64,000 bases of DNA from Pedobacter sp014947265 (GCF_014947265.1 NZ_JADCNK010000003.1:310001-374000); one strand, 5' to 3'; numbered from the stretch's first letter, positions 7,736 to 16,808 are shown. Notes: generated by a model from the sequence alone, not told the origin. Program-made: numbers and translations.

Positions 7736-9721
7736 ATGAGTCCATTTGTTAATAAATACATATTATACCCTTTTTTAGTACTGATTTGTCTTGTCAGTTG
7801 CAAATCGCAAAATACCGATACAGACCTTGAAAAGGCACTCGGTATAGCGGGAGACAATAGAGTTCAACTGGAAAAAGTGCTAAAAAGGTATTCCAAATCT
7901 TCCTCTGATAGCCTTAAATACAAAGCTGCTGTATTCTTAATTAAGAATATGCCCGGCTACATATCCTATTCAGGCAAAAATTTAGTTGACTACACATCTT
8001 ATTTTCGAGCATTGCGGCAAAGTAAAACCGAGCCTGTTAAGATTTTAGATTCTATTAATGCTGTATATGGAGGCTTCAAAAATAACCTAAACCTTACTTT
8101 AACGGATATTGAAACACTAGATTCCGCCTACCTCTGCGAAAATATCGATTATGCCTTTAAAGCGTGGACAATTTTCCCTTGGTCGAAAAAATATGATTTT
8201 GAGCAATTTTGTGAATATATACTACCTTACAGAACAGATGATGAAATGACTACAAGCTGGCGTCGTACAATTTTCGAAAAATATCTTCCGTTAGTTCGTA
8301 ACATAAAAACTACCGATGCTATCGAAGTTGCAACCATACTTAGAGATAGTTTGATAAATAGAACAGGTAAACCCATATTTACGATGACACGCCCCAGAGA
8401 CTATCCTGCACTTGACGCACTCACATCTCAATATTTAGCCGGCTCATGTGATGACCTGGTGCAGTTTACACTCAGTCTTTTCAGAACATTTGGAATTGCA
8501 TGTTCCAAAGACTACATACCCCTTCAGGGAGCAGAAAATGTTGGTCATAGTTGGGTTTCCTTGACTAACGATGACGGAGATTACCATCTTATTGACTTCT
8601 TTGGAGAGATCGTATATGTATCTGAAATGATCGGTAATAGAACAATAATGAAAACGAAAGTTTATAGAAGAAAATTCTCAAAAAACAAAGAAGACTATGA
8701 AAGGCTCTTAAGCTTCGGAGAAAGTATTCCCTATGAGTTTTCTGAAAATCGGTACCGCTTTGTAGATGTAACCGGCCTTTACTCAAACAATTTAACAGAT
8801 TTGACGATAACTAAAAAACACACTTACGAAGGATTTCCTCATGATCGAGCAGTTTTCCTGTGTGCACCCTCTTGGTTAAGTTGGATTCCAATGGACTGGA
8901 GTACTTTTGACGAAAATAGTAATATTCATTTCAAAAACATTGACGCTGGCAGCATCTTAAGGCTGGCATACTTTGATGGACAATACATCAAATTCATCAC
9001 CTCACCTTTTATCGTAAACAAACAGAGCCGACTTCCAATTTTTATTCAGGACACAGGTAAAAGAAATGACCTCACATTATTCAATAAATTCAACGTCGAC
9101 AAAGATATTTTTTTTAGCAATCGTATGATTGGCGGCATTTTTGAAGCATCAAACAATACCGATTTTAGAGACGCTGATACATTATATAAAATTACAAACA
9201 GCCCTAAACGACTTTTTACTGAAATAAACATTACATCCTCAAAAAAATACTGTTTTTTTCGCTACAAAGGCGGAAAGAATAGCTATTGCAACATCGCTGA
9301 AGTTGAGTTTATACCTAATAATTCGATGTTAAAAGGGGTCAAAATAGGAAGTTTAGGATCGTACGACAATAATAAACAGTATACTTACCAAGCTGCGACC
9401 GATGGGCTGACCGAAACTTCCTTTGACCACTCTAGTTCTGACTCTGGATGGGTAGGGATAAAGTTTGAAAAGCCTTTAGCTCTTAAAAAAATAAGATACA
9501 CTCCTCGGAACTATGATAACTATGTGAAACCAGGGAATGATTATGAATTGTTCATCTCCTCCGATAAGGGATGGAAAACTCTTGGACGGAAAAAAGCTAC
9601 GTCCGACTCTCTATTCTATAAAAATGTGCCGATTAACGGATTATTCTATCTTAAAAATCATTCGGCAGGTCAAAACGAAAGGATTTTCACCATTAAAAAA
9701 GGTAAAGCTGTTTTTAAATGA
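7736..9721 (+). CDS. Lipoprotein with transglutaminase-like and discoidin-like domains
   Basis: 661 residues with a lipobox LVSC (Cys22). A transglutaminase-like core carries the Cys-His-Asp triad: C238 in AGSCDDL, H271 in GHSWVSL and D287 in HLIDFFG. Such domains act as cysteine peptidases, peptide cyclases or cross-linkers on secreted substrates. The C-terminal ~150 residues (FRYKGG...NIAEVEF, then GWVGIKFEKPLALKKIRYTPR) follow the pattern of a discoidin/F5-8C carbohydrate-binding domain. Similar transglutaminase-discoidin proteins are found in Bacteroidota. It probably shares a transcript with the preceding lipoprotein gene, and both should lie on the outer membrane. The substrate is unknown. 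Confidence 0.75.
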   Translation: MSPFVNKYILYPFLVLICLVSCKSQNTDTDLEKALGIAGDNRVQLEKVLKRYSKSSSDSLKYKAAVFLIKNMPGYISYSGKNLVDYTSYFRALRQSKTEPVKILDSINAVYGGFKNNLNLTLTDIETLDSAYLCENIDYAFKAWTIFPWSKKYDFEQFCEYILPYRTDDEMTTSWRRTIFEKYLPLVRNIKTTDAIEVATILRDSLINRTGKPIFTMTRPRDYPALDALTSQYLAGSCDDLVQFTLSLFRTFGIACSKDYIPLQGAENVGHSWVSLTNDDGDYHLIDFFGEIVYVSEMIGNRTIMKTKVYRRKFSKNKEDYERLLSFGESIPYEFSENRYRFVDVTGLYSNNLTDLTITKKHTYEGFPHDRAVFLCAPSWLSWIPMDWSTFDENSNIHFKNIDAGSILRLAYFDGQYIKFITSPFIVNKQSRLPIFIQDTGKRNDLTLFNKFNVDKDIFFSNRMIGGIFEASNNTDFRDADTLYKITNSPKRLFTEINITSSKKYCFFRYKGGKNSYCNIAEVEFIPNNSMLKGVKIGSLGSYDNNKQYTYQAATDGLTETSFDHSSSDSGWVGIKFEKPLALKKIRYTPRNYDNYVKPGNDYELFISSDKGWKTLGRKKATSDSLFYKNVPINGLFYLKNHSAGQNERIFTIKKGKAVFK

Positions 9722-10258
9722 TTTATTTTGCCTACGGCTTATTTCAAAATTTAACTTTGGATTTATAATATTATACACTTGGCTCAACAAAGAGCAATTT
9801 GCCTGTTCTTTAGGAAGCATTTAAGTCGCTGAAATAAGAAAAAATATTGTCGTAAAAAGAAATATGTCAATTTTAATGTTTTAATTTCATTACGCGGAAG
9901 CCTATCGCTATTAACGTTATAACCTCACTGCCATAAATCTATCAATAAATCCATGGCTTAGGTGGTGAACCTTTATTTCTATTCAGGAGCTCTGAAGTCA
10001 CTTAATTAAATTTACTTCAGCCACTTATAAACTTTATACTTACTAGCACTACTATCAAACTTTAGCAAGTCGCCACCATAGTTTACGCTATAAACGTTGA
10101 TTTGAGAATTGTTTTGATAAGTAGTGGCGACGGCATTAATAATACATTATTTTAACCTTTGAATAATTTAAAAACGTAATCGCTTTTTTAATTTATTTTT
10201 TTAAAAAACTTTTATTATTGAAAATAAAATATAGCTTTATAGAAATAAATTAAATGCT
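9722..10258. other. AT-rich interval without a gene
   Basis: No coding sequence recognised. It should hold the promoter of the downstream peptide gene, but I cannot place a Bacteroidota -33/-7 pair with confidence. A minimal ATG-CTA-TGA frame at 10254 overlaps the start codon of the peptide gene and is probably chance. Confidence 0.4.
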
Positions 10259-10534
10259 ATGAAAAATAACAAAAAAGCGATCTTAGGATTTGCATTCTCA
10301 ATGCTGGCGTCGCTAGCTTTCCTTCAAGGTATGGAAATGAGTGCAAAAAATCCGTCAACAAACCAAGTAGGTGGAGCTGTTGCAGGCTACATGGCTACCG
10401 GTGAAGCAAGTGGTGCGGCATTAGGTGCGGTTGCTGGTGCAGCTACCGCAGGAAGCGGATTACTAACTGGTGCTGCATTCGGGGCTGTAATTTGTCCTTG
10501 GTGTGCTGTTGGTGCAGTTGCATTAGGCGCTTAA
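10259..10534 (+). CDS. Gly/Ala-rich small peptide, bacteriocin precursor candidate
   Basis: 91 residues. Residues 1-35 are a basic N-terminus and a hydrophobic helix (KKAILGFAFSMLASLAFL), like a signal or leader. Residues 36-91 are strongly Gly/Ala-rich with glycine-zipper spacing (GGAVAGY, GAALGAVAGAA, GLLTGAAFGAV), a CPWC pair of cysteines and a hydrophobic end. The size, composition and the downstream SpoIIM/DUF95-like, hydrophobic, permease and HlyD-type genes fit a membrane-active peptide precursor. A 12-bp perfect hairpin directly follows the stop. I do not recognise a named bacteriocin family, and no double-glycine leader motif is clear. A structural membrane peptide is the main alternative. 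Confidence 0.6.
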   Translation: MKNNKKAILGFAFSMLASLAFLQGMEMSAKNPSTNQVGGAVAGYMATGEASGAALGAVAGAATAGSGLLTGAAFGAVICPWCAVGAVALGA

Positions 10535-10537
10535 ACT

Positions 10538-10565
10538 GTAAATGAGCCGATTACGGCTCATTTAC
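10538..10565 (+). promoter_or_regulatory. Intra-operon hairpin after the peptide gene
   Basis: GTAAATGAGCCG (10538-10549), loop ATTA, then the exact complement (10554-10565), giving a 12-bp perfect stem. It begins four bases after the peptide stop codon and ends 12 bases before the next ATG. There is no T-tract, so it is more likely to stabilise the peptide message or allow partial read-through than to stop transcription fully. Confidence 0.7.
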
Positions 10566-10577
10566 ACCATTTGATTC

Positions 10578-11138
10578 ATGAGAACTTTCAGCATCTTTTT
10601 CATTTCATCCATATTGTTATGGTTGATACCTTTCGGTCTCCGTTTCGCATTTCGTGAAAACTTCAGAGTTAAAAATGATAGTCCTAAGAACTTTGTGAAC
10701 ACCCACGATAAGATTGCGGATGCAATTAAAGCAAAAGATTTAGACGCCACTTTTCATTCAATTTTATCTAATAATTTAAAAGTTGGCTTCATCAATATGG
10801 CAGGTGCTGTGATTTTTGGAATACCGACCTGTATTAACTTAATGTATAATGGGTTTTCTTTGGCTGATACGGTTATAATTGCTTTAGATAGTGGTATTCC
10901 TTTGAAATTTCTATTTCGGTCTTTGCTCGCACCCCATATCATTGAGTTAATTGGAATTTGGTTAACTGCCTCTATGGGTCTTTTTGGTGCTGTAACTTTT
11001 ATTCGATTCATCGTGTGGGAAAAGGTACCAGAAAGAGGAAAAATTATTTCTTTTATATATTGTGGGGCTGGAGGATTGATTATCATTGCCATTGCAGCAT
11101 GGCTTGAAACCTACATTACGATAAAAAATTTTTTATAA
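10578..11138 (+). CDS. SpoIIM/DUF95-like multi-pass membrane protein
   Basis: 186 residues. After an N-terminal membrane helix and a soluble stretch, the segment NLKVGFINMAGAVIFGIPTCINLMYNGFSL followed by LLAPHIIELIGIWLTASMGL matches the SpoIIM (DUF95) core, including the helix-breaking PHIIELIG motif. Outside sporulating bacteria, DUF95 proteins are regular members of circular-bacteriocin clusters such as AS-48 and carnocyclin, where they help maturation, export or immunity. Here the gene follows the Gly/Ala-rich peptide across a hairpin. Family membership is well supported; the bacteriocin role is inference from context. Confidence 0.75.
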   Translation: MRTFSIFFISSILLWLIPFGLRFAFRENFRVKNDSPKNFVNTHDKIADAIKAKDLDATFHSILSNNLKVGFINMAGAVIFGIPTCINLMYNGFSLADTVIIALDSGIPLKFLFRSLLAPHIIELIGIWLTASMGLFGAVTFIRFIVWEKVPERGKIISFIYCGAGGLIIIAIAAWLETYITIKNFL

Positions 11139-11154
11139 TTAACTTAACGCTTTT

Positions 11155-11715
11155 ATGAACACATCTCTCGTTTCTGGTGTTAAACCAGAAACAACATCAA
11201 ATATCTTCCCATTTCTGCTAGTCTTAGCATGTGCAATAATGGAACCAATGCTGATCAACAACTTAATGAGCCGGCTAAATTTTGAAAATACTCCGATGTT
11301 TATCTGGCTTTCCCACATCATTATCGGACTATGGATCATTGTTATTTGGGTATTACTTGCAATAATACCACATCTATTTTCGTTGCTCTATGACGCTGAA
11401 GGAAAATTTAAACTATTTTTATTTAATGTAGGATATGGATTTATACCGATGATTATAGGAATAGGAATTTCTTACTATATTATGAATCATCATCCACTGC
11501 CTAACACTACTGACTTGGTGCAATTGAAGAAAGACCCCACTATTAAGCTTATTTCAATGGTTAATATGATTTCAATGACATTAACTATCCCATGGGTTAT
11601 ATATACGATTTATCTATTCAAACGTTTGACATTCGTTCAATCGCTAGTTTGTGTACTGCTACCATTCTCAATACTTTATTTATTGAGTAACCTTATTGCT
11701 AGTCTTTTAAGCTGA
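11155..11715 (+). CDS. Multi-pass membrane protein, YIP1-like
   Basis: 186 residues with about five hydrophobic segments: FPFLLVLACAIMEPML, IWLSHIIIGLWIIVIWVLLAIIP, LFLFNVGYGFIPMIIGIGISYYI, MVNMISMTLTIPWVIYTIYLF and VCVLLPFSILYLLSNLI. The layout resembles YIP1-family membrane proteins. It starts 16 bp after the SpoIIM-like gene, so it should be cotranscribed. In a bacteriocin-like operon such a protein could serve immunity or export. No catalytic motif is visible. Confidence 0.65.
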   Translation: MNTSLVSGVKPETTSNIFPFLLVLACAIMEPMLINNLMSRLNFENTPMFIWLSHIIIGLWIIVIWVLLAIIPHLFSLLYDAEGKFKLFLFNVGYGFIPMIIGIGISYYIMNHHPLPNTTDLVQLKKDPTIKLISMVNMISMTLTIPWVIYTIYLFKRLTFVQSLVCVLLPFSILYLLSNLIASLLS

Positions 11716-11724
11716 TTAGAGTAG

Positions 11725-11916
11725 TTAATTTTTCCTCTTCATTGGTAAGACTGAAAAAATGGTTAGAACTATTGATCCCAAAACACATACAAATCCACCG
11801 ATAGCCAATAAAAAATTTGGCGTACTTGCATTTTTAAGTAAAAAATACAACGATATACAAAACAATGGAAGTGTTACGAGTATAATAGGAAGTATTACAG
11901 CGGATTTATTTTTCAT
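11725..11916 (-). CDS. Small two-helix membrane protein (hypothetical)
   Basis: 63 residues read on the strand opposite to all neighbours: a lysine-rich start, two hydrophobic helices (AVILPIILVTLPLFCISLYFLL and FLLAIGGFVCVLGSIVLTIFSV) and a basic end KRKN. The composition is typical of a real small membrane protein and it fills the 232-bp gap between two plus-strand genes. Small hydrophobic basic proteins of this size often give immunity in bacteriocin clusters, but the opposite strand makes that uncertain. It could also be chance. Confidence 0.45.
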   Translation of the reverse strand: MKNKSAVILPIILVTLPLFCISLYFLLKNASTPNFLLAIGGFVCVLGSIVLTIFSVLPMKRKN

Positions 11917-11947
11917 AATTTTATAATTTTAACTAAGTTATAAATAA

Positions 11948-13744
11948 ATGTTGACATTTTTTTACCGGACTGACAAAATATGTGACAACATTTTATATGC
12001 TGTTTTTACAATTCCCTTTATTGCATATTTTTTAGACGTAGATAAAATTTCCTATTATCTATTTTCAATTATAATGTTCTCAATAGCTCTTATTTGGTCG
12101 TCAAATATCTTTAATGCCAAGGAGAACAGATTTCACATGGATTGGGTGACGATTTCCTTGTTAATCCTATTAATTTATATAGCAATTCGAATGTCAATAA
12201 TCTTACCCCCCTTCAGAATTTGCCAATATATATTGATAGGGATGTCTATATTTGTATTCTTTTTAAGGACTCGTATTCATCAGAACCCAGGTTCTATAGT
12301 TCTTGCGATTTTAGTCGCCGGGTTGCTGCAGCAGGCAATAGGATTACTACAGATGATAGGTGTTTTGAATAACGGTCATCCATACTTTAGAATAACAGGT
12401 ACCTTTGGAAACCCTGGTGTTTTTGCAGGTTATCTGGTATCTCTCCTGCCGTTAGCCTGTTACGTAGTTAAAAGACATATTTTCGAATGGGGGCTACCAT
12501 TTCCAAACTTTGCCCGATATGGGTGCTATATGTATCTGATTCTTTGTTTTTTTTTACTTCCACTACTTGACTCCAGAGCATCTTGGATTTCAGGGTGTCT
12601 GGCAATATTTATAGTTTATAGGAGCGAGATATGGCGTGTGCTTACAACGTTTTTAAATAAAAGGTGGAAAAAGTCTATTTTTTCGATCCTTACAGCTATA
12701 CTATTCTTAGTAGCCATTTATATAATTCATTTGCATAAAGAGGATTCCTCTTTAGGGCGAGTCCTTGTTTGGAAAATCACTATAGGCATTTTTTCGAAAA
12801 ATCCAATTTTTGGGATAGGTTTCTCAAATATTCTGAATCATTACAATGACTATCAACAAAATTATTTTGCGACACAGACTTCGGCAACGGCATTAGAGAA
12901 GTTGAATGCCGACAATGTGTATGTTTCATTTAATGAAATTATAGAATTCCTGACTGAGGAAGGGCTAGCGGGGATGCTATTGCTGGCTGCATTTGTTTTC
13001 GCTGTTTTTAATAGTGCTAAACACTTTTCAACACTTCGGTCAATGTTTGTTGCATGCCTTGCTGTGATCCTTCTATTCGCTTGCTTTTCTTACCCTTTCC
13101 ATGATCCCGCTATTCTAATAAATATCTGCATTTTTTGCGCTTTGATCGTTGGAAGACCAGTAGTTTTCTATTGCAAGTCTATTTCGTTTGCTTGGATTAC
13201 TGCCGTACGTGTAACAATATTTGCAGGTATGTTGACCTGCCTTATTGCCTTGTTTTATGTTCTTCCTGATGTTATAAGGTTAAGACAAATTGCTAAAACG
13301 GTAAATGTAACCGATCCGGATTTCTCCAGAAGTAATCTGAACAGAATTTCATTGTTACTCAGTCATGACCCAGAATATCAAACCTCTAAAGCCATTATTT
13401 TGTACCGGAAAGGTTTATTTGGTGAAAGCTTGGATCTGTTAAACGCTGTTTGCAAAAGTTCCAGTAATAGTGATTTATATCTACTTAAAGGGCAAAATCT
13501 TGAAGCATTAAAACAATATCATCTTGCAGAAGCTGCATACTATTATGCCTTAAATATAGTTCCAAATCGCTTGTTACCGAGGTATATGCTGTTTAAACTA
13601 TATCTTAAACAAGGGGATTTTAATTCTGCTGCATTTGTTTCTTCTCAGGCGGTGAGGCTTAAAGAAAAAGTGCCCTCAACCACTACTAATGCTATCAAAT
13701 ATGAGATGAGTAGTTTTTTAAATAAGTTAAAAAAAAGTCGCTGA
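11948..13744 (+). CDS. O-antigen ligase/polymerase-like membrane protein with C-terminal TPR
   Basis: 598 residues with ten or more hydrophobic segments. The central region reads GTFGNPGVFAGYLVSLLP, LDSRASWISG and FGIGFSNILNHY, the conserved elements of the Wzy/WaaL (O-antigen ligase) superfamily. The last ~150 residues are soluble, with paired helices typical of TPR (ILYRKGLFGESLDLL, GQNLEALKQYHLAEAAYYYAL). The family usually moves glycans onto lipid carriers, but no glycosyltransferase is nearby. The gene lies 7 bp before a MacB-type permease in the bacteriocin-like cluster, so a role in handling the peptide or envelope is possible. Its function here is unknown. Confidence 0.75.
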   Translation: MLTFFYRTDKICDNILYAVFTIPFIAYFLDVDKISYYLFSIIMFSIALIWSSNIFNAKENRFHMDWVTISLLILLIYIAIRMSIILPPFRICQYILIGMSIFVFFLRTRIHQNPGSIVLAILVAGLLQQAIGLLQMIGVLNNGHPYFRITGTFGNPGVFAGYLVSLLPLACYVVKRHIFEWGLPFPNFARYGCYMYLILCFFLLPLLDSRASWISGCLAIFIVYRSEIWRVLTTFLNKRWKKSIFSILTAILFLVAIYIIHLHKEDSSLGRVLVWKITIGIFSKNPIFGIGFSNILNHYNDYQQNYFATQTSATALEKLNADNVYVSFNEIIEFLTEEGLAGMLLLAAFVFAVFNSAKHFSTLRSMFVACLAVILLFACFSYPFHDPAILINICIFCALIVGRPVVFYCKSISFAWITAVRVTIFAGMLTCLIALFYVLPDVIRLRQIAKTVNVTDPDFSRSNLNRISLLLSHDPEYQTSKAIILYRKGLFGESLDLLNAVCKSSSNSDLYLLKGQNLEALKQYHLAEAAYYYALNIVPNRLLPRYMLFKLYLKQGDFNSAAFVSSQAVRLKEKVPSTTTNAIKYEMSSFLNKLKKSR

Positions 13745-13751
13745 TCAAAGT

Positions 13752-14981
13752 ATGTTATACGAAATTTTTCATTCTATATATAGTAATAAGACAAGATCTT
13801 TACTTACCGGCCTGGGGATAATTTGGGGTATCTTTATTTTAATTATTCTTGTTGGTGTTGGAAAAGGCTTTCAAGATGGGGTTTTGGAACAATTTGATGG
13901 CTTTTCAAAAAAAACCCTTTACGTTTTTAGTACACATACTACGGGTTCAGAAATTGACGAAACTGCAAACCGTGAGATATACTTCAATGAAAAAGATGTA
14001 GCTAACCTCCATCGTCTTTTGCCGCCGATATCAAATATTTCCCCACAGATCCAGCAGAATCTGACATTGGTTTCTGGAAAGCTACGCGCTTCCTTCGATG
14101 TAAAGGCAGTATATCCAACTTTTTTTAGCATCAATATGCTACAAGTAAGTGAAGGCAGGTTGCTCAATCAAAATGATTTTTCATTCAAAAGAAAAGTAGT
14201 TTTATTAGGTAAAGATGTTGCTGAGGTGCTGTTTGGGAAATCGAAAACCTGTATAGGTAAATCTGTGAGAATAAGTAATGAATATTTCACAGTAGTAGGA
14301 GTAATTAAAACCAACCTGCTAACGGCGCTTGAAAGCCGATCGGTTTATCTACCGTTCTCTAGTTTCAATACATTTATTAACAGTAGCGCAAAAATAAAGT
14401 TGTTAATTATTTCATTGTTTCCTGGTACTAGTACAACTGCAGTCGAATCCAAGATCCGACTTTATATGGCGGATCATTATAATTTTCATGCTGGGGATAA
14501 AAATGCTTTTATTTTCAATAGTGTGGAGGAGCAGGTTAAGGCATTTAATAGTTTTTTTTCCAGTTTGAAGGGGTTTCTTTGGTTTATTGGAATAAGTTCT
14601 CTTTTAAGCGGCATAATAGGAGTTGGAAATATAATGTATACGGTTGCGAAAGAGCGAACTAAAGAAATTGGAATAAGAAAAGCAGTCGGAGCGAGAAATA
14701 TTCAAATTATGTGGTTATTCATTTCTGAATCGATCATAATTACATCAGTGTCCGGTCTCTTAGGCTTAGGAATGGGAACATTAGTTCTTAAGATGATTAA
14801 GTTGGCCATGAATGAGGGAGACGGGCAGGGAACTAATCAGATCTTTAAAAATCCTAGCATTGACTACCCAATTATCATATCTGCTTTAATAATACTTATT
14901 ATATCAGGAACTTTGGCTGGAATAATCCCGGCTACCTTTGCCGCAAGATTAAAACCAGTAGACGCTTTAAAACAGGAATAG
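13752..14981 (+). CDS. MacB/FtsX-type ABC transporter permease (no ATPase domain)
   Basis: 409 residues: one N-terminal membrane helix (SLLTGLGIIWGIFILIILVGVG), a long extracytoplasmic MacB_PCD-like domain with DVKAVYPTFFSINMLQVSEGR, and three C-terminal helices with the FtsX signature ERTKEIGIRKAVGA. MacB-type permeases use energy from an ATPase to drive periplasmic export with a MacA/HlyD partner rather than passing substrate through the helices. The partner is the next gene, which overlaps by one base. No ABC ATPase gene is found in this cluster or anywhere in the window, so the subunit must come from elsewhere. Confidence 0.88.
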   Translation: MLYEIFHSIYSNKTRSLLTGLGIIWGIFILIILVGVGKGFQDGVLEQFDGFSKKTLYVFSTHTTGSEIDETANREIYFNEKDVANLHRLLPPISNISPQIQQNLTLVSGKLRASFDVKAVYPTFFSINMLQVSEGRLLNQNDFSFKRKVVLLGKDVAEVLFGKSKTCIGKSVRISNEYFTVVGVIKTNLLTALESRSVYLPFSSFNTFINSSAKIKLLIISLFPGTSTTAVESKIRLYMADHYNFHAGDKNAFIFNSVEEQVKAFNSFFSSLKGFLWFIGISSLLSGIIGVGNIMYTVAKERTKEIGIRKAVGARNIQIMWLFISESIIITSVSGLLGLGMGTLVLKMIKLAMNEGDGQGTNQIFKNPSIDYPIIISALIILIISGTLAGIIPATFAARLKPVDALKQE

Positions 14982-16063
14982 TGAAAAAGAAATTAAATAA
15001 TATCGTAATATCGCTACTGATTGCAGTGATCGTTTTCGTGGTATATAGCGAATATGCCGCTACCCCACGTGTAAATTATAAGCATACTTTGCCCACAAAG
15101 AGAAATATCAGCAAAAAAATTATTGTCCCAGGAAAAATTCGGGCCGCAAGAAATATAGAAGTAAAGTCTATAATTGCAGGAGTAATAGAAAAAGTTTTTG
15201 TTCAGGTAGGTGCCCATGTACGAAAAGGTGATCCAATAATTCAAATCCGAACAATTGCGGATCCTGTCGAATTCCAACGTTTAACAAAAAGGATGGAAGC
15301 AGCAGCCGCGCAGTTGGAAAATACCACAAAAACTTTCAACGCCTATAAAACATTGTTTGAAAAACAAGTGATTGCGCGTTCAGAATACAATGAAGTAACA
15401 AAACAATTAAAGATACATCAGGCAGAATTTCAGTCACTTAAATCCGAATTATCAATCATAAATGGCAGCGCATTAAACAGTGATGGCAATATTATTAGAG
15501 CTACCGCAGATGGAACAATATTGAACTTACCAATAAAGATAGGTGGATCTGTCATGGCGAGGGGTGCATTTAGTGAAGGGACAACCATCGCATCCGTTGG
15601 AAACCTAGATGAATTAAATTTTGTTGGAACTATCTCAGAAATTGAAGTTGCAAATTTAAATGAGAATATGATTATTAATTTGGCCTTGGTTGCATTGCCC
15701 AAAAGGCGCATCACGGCAAAGATTACCATAATTTCTCCAACTGGAACGTCTAATGATGGGGTCACAAATTTCGAAATCACAGCATCATTATTAATTCCCA
15801 AGGATTTGCGAAATACTATCCGGGATAGTTATAGTGCTAACGCAGAGATCTTAGTAGATCGAAGGATACAAGTATTGGCCATTGAAGAGGGAAATCTTCA
15901 GTTCTCCAACGATTCCATATTTGTAAATGTGTTAACGGATAAAAATGTTGTCGAAAAAAAGCTTGTAAAATCAGGACTATCAGACGGTATATATACTGAA
16001 ATTGTATCTGGAATTTCGATGAAAACCAAAATAATAAAACCAAACTATAATGAGAAACAATAA
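14981..16063 (+). CDS. HlyD/MacA-type periplasmic membrane-fusion protein
   Basis: 360 residues starting with GTG (the G overlaps the upstream TAG stop). It has an N-terminal membrane anchor (IVISLLIAVIVFVVYSEY), a split lipoyl/barrel-sandwich domain (KIRAARNIEVKSIIAGVIEKVFVQVGAHVRKGD and IRATADGTILNLPIKIGGSV), a coiled-coil hairpin between them (about 95-150), and a beta-barrel domain (FVGTISEIEVANL). These proteins link inner-membrane MacB-type permeases to outer-membrane channels. The one-base overlap with the permease gene indicates translational coupling. Equivalent permease and fusion-protein genes accompany several circular-bacteriocin clusters. Confidence 0.88.
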   Translation: MKKKLNNIVISLLIAVIVFVVYSEYAATPRVNYKHTLPTKRNISKKIIVPGKIRAARNIEVKSIIAGVIEKVFVQVGAHVRKGDPIIQIRTIADPVEFQRLTKRMEAAAAQLENTTKTFNAYKTLFEKQVIARSEYNEVTKQLKIHQAEFQSLKSELSIINGSALNSDGNIIRATADGTILNLPIKIGGSVMARGAFSEGTTIASVGNLDELNFVGTISEIEVANLNENMIINLALVALPKRRITAKITIISPTGTSNDGVTNFEITASLLIPKDLRNTIRDSYSANAEILVDRRIQVLAIEEGNLQFSNDSIFVNVLTDKNVVEKKLVKSGLSDGIYTEIVSGISMKTKIIKPNYNEKQ

Positions 16064-16808
16064 AAGCATGTCATTAATGTTGCAATTCTGCTATCGCAGA
16101 ATTGCCTTACTTACCACCCTATTATTAATAGGAACGTTTTATAGCTTTGCGCAAAAAAAGTATGTAAGTGCTAATCATTATTCATTTTCTTATCCACTTA
16201 CTTGGAAAGTTATCGATCCACAGGTATTAAATGCTACTGTTAAATCCAATGAATTACAGAATGCAAATTATGAAGTAGGTTTTAAGCTAAGTAACGATAC
16301 GTCTCAAAAAATTCACTATCCATATTTTCTTATCCAACATCAAGTTGCAAATATTGACTTTGAAAAATTATCTTTTACTGCTACGGCAAATCTTGTTAAA
16401 AAGAAATTCGAAAACGAAGTTTTGAGTTATCGCTCATCAGAAGTGGATACAAGTAAGGTTAAATTAGTGAAGTTTGATTCAGTCAAAATAGATTCACTTA
16501 ATAAAGCTGTTTCTCAGACATTACATATTCGCGTTTCAGGCACAAGAGAAATTATTTATATCAAACATGCGTTTATCGGTAGATTTGGGATCACGGTTCT
16601 AAATTATTACCTAGACAATGACAAGGGAAGAACACTAATTCCTGAGCTTGTAAAAATTAATAGTTCGTTCGTTTATGACAAAGGATATGAACCAATTACC
16701 CTTATAAAGCCACCAAAAAAACATGGTTTGATTAACTTACTTATTGCAGTTGCTATTGGAACGGTGGTCTTTTTTGCAATAAGATATTTTTCAAAAGGAA
16801 AAGCCTAG
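16050..16808 (+). CDS. Exported protein with C-terminal membrane anchor, PsbP-like
   Basis: Up to 252 residues. The ATG at 16050 overlaps the end of the fusion-protein gene by 14 bases; ATG 16068 is an alternative giving a shorter signal peptide (RRIALLTTLLLIGTFYSFAQ). The extracytoplasmic domain starts SANHYSFSYPLTWKV, like the PsbP/DUF1795 fold. After about 175 residues a single helix (LINLLIAVAIGTVVFFAIRYF) and a basic tail anchor it. As the last gene of the cluster it may be an immunity or assembly factor for the exported peptide. No catalytic residue is evident. Confidence 0.65.
   Translation: MRNNKSMSLMLQFCYRRIALLTTLLLIGTFYSFAQKKYVSANHYSFSYPLTWKVIDPQVLNATVKSNELQNANYEVGFKLSNDTSQKIHYPYFLIQHQVANIDFEKLSFTATANLVKKKFENEVLSYRSSEVDTSKVKLVKFDSVKIDSLNKAVSQTLHIRVSGTREIIYIKHAFIGRFGITVLNYYLDNDKGRTLIPELVKINSSFVYDKGYEPITLIKPPKKHGLINLLIAVAIGTVVFFAIRYFSKGKA

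Noticed and set aside
10754..11092. 112-codon antisense ORF in the SpoIIM-like gene
   Set aside because: Fully antisense to a convincing membrane-protein gene; a shadow of its codon pattern.
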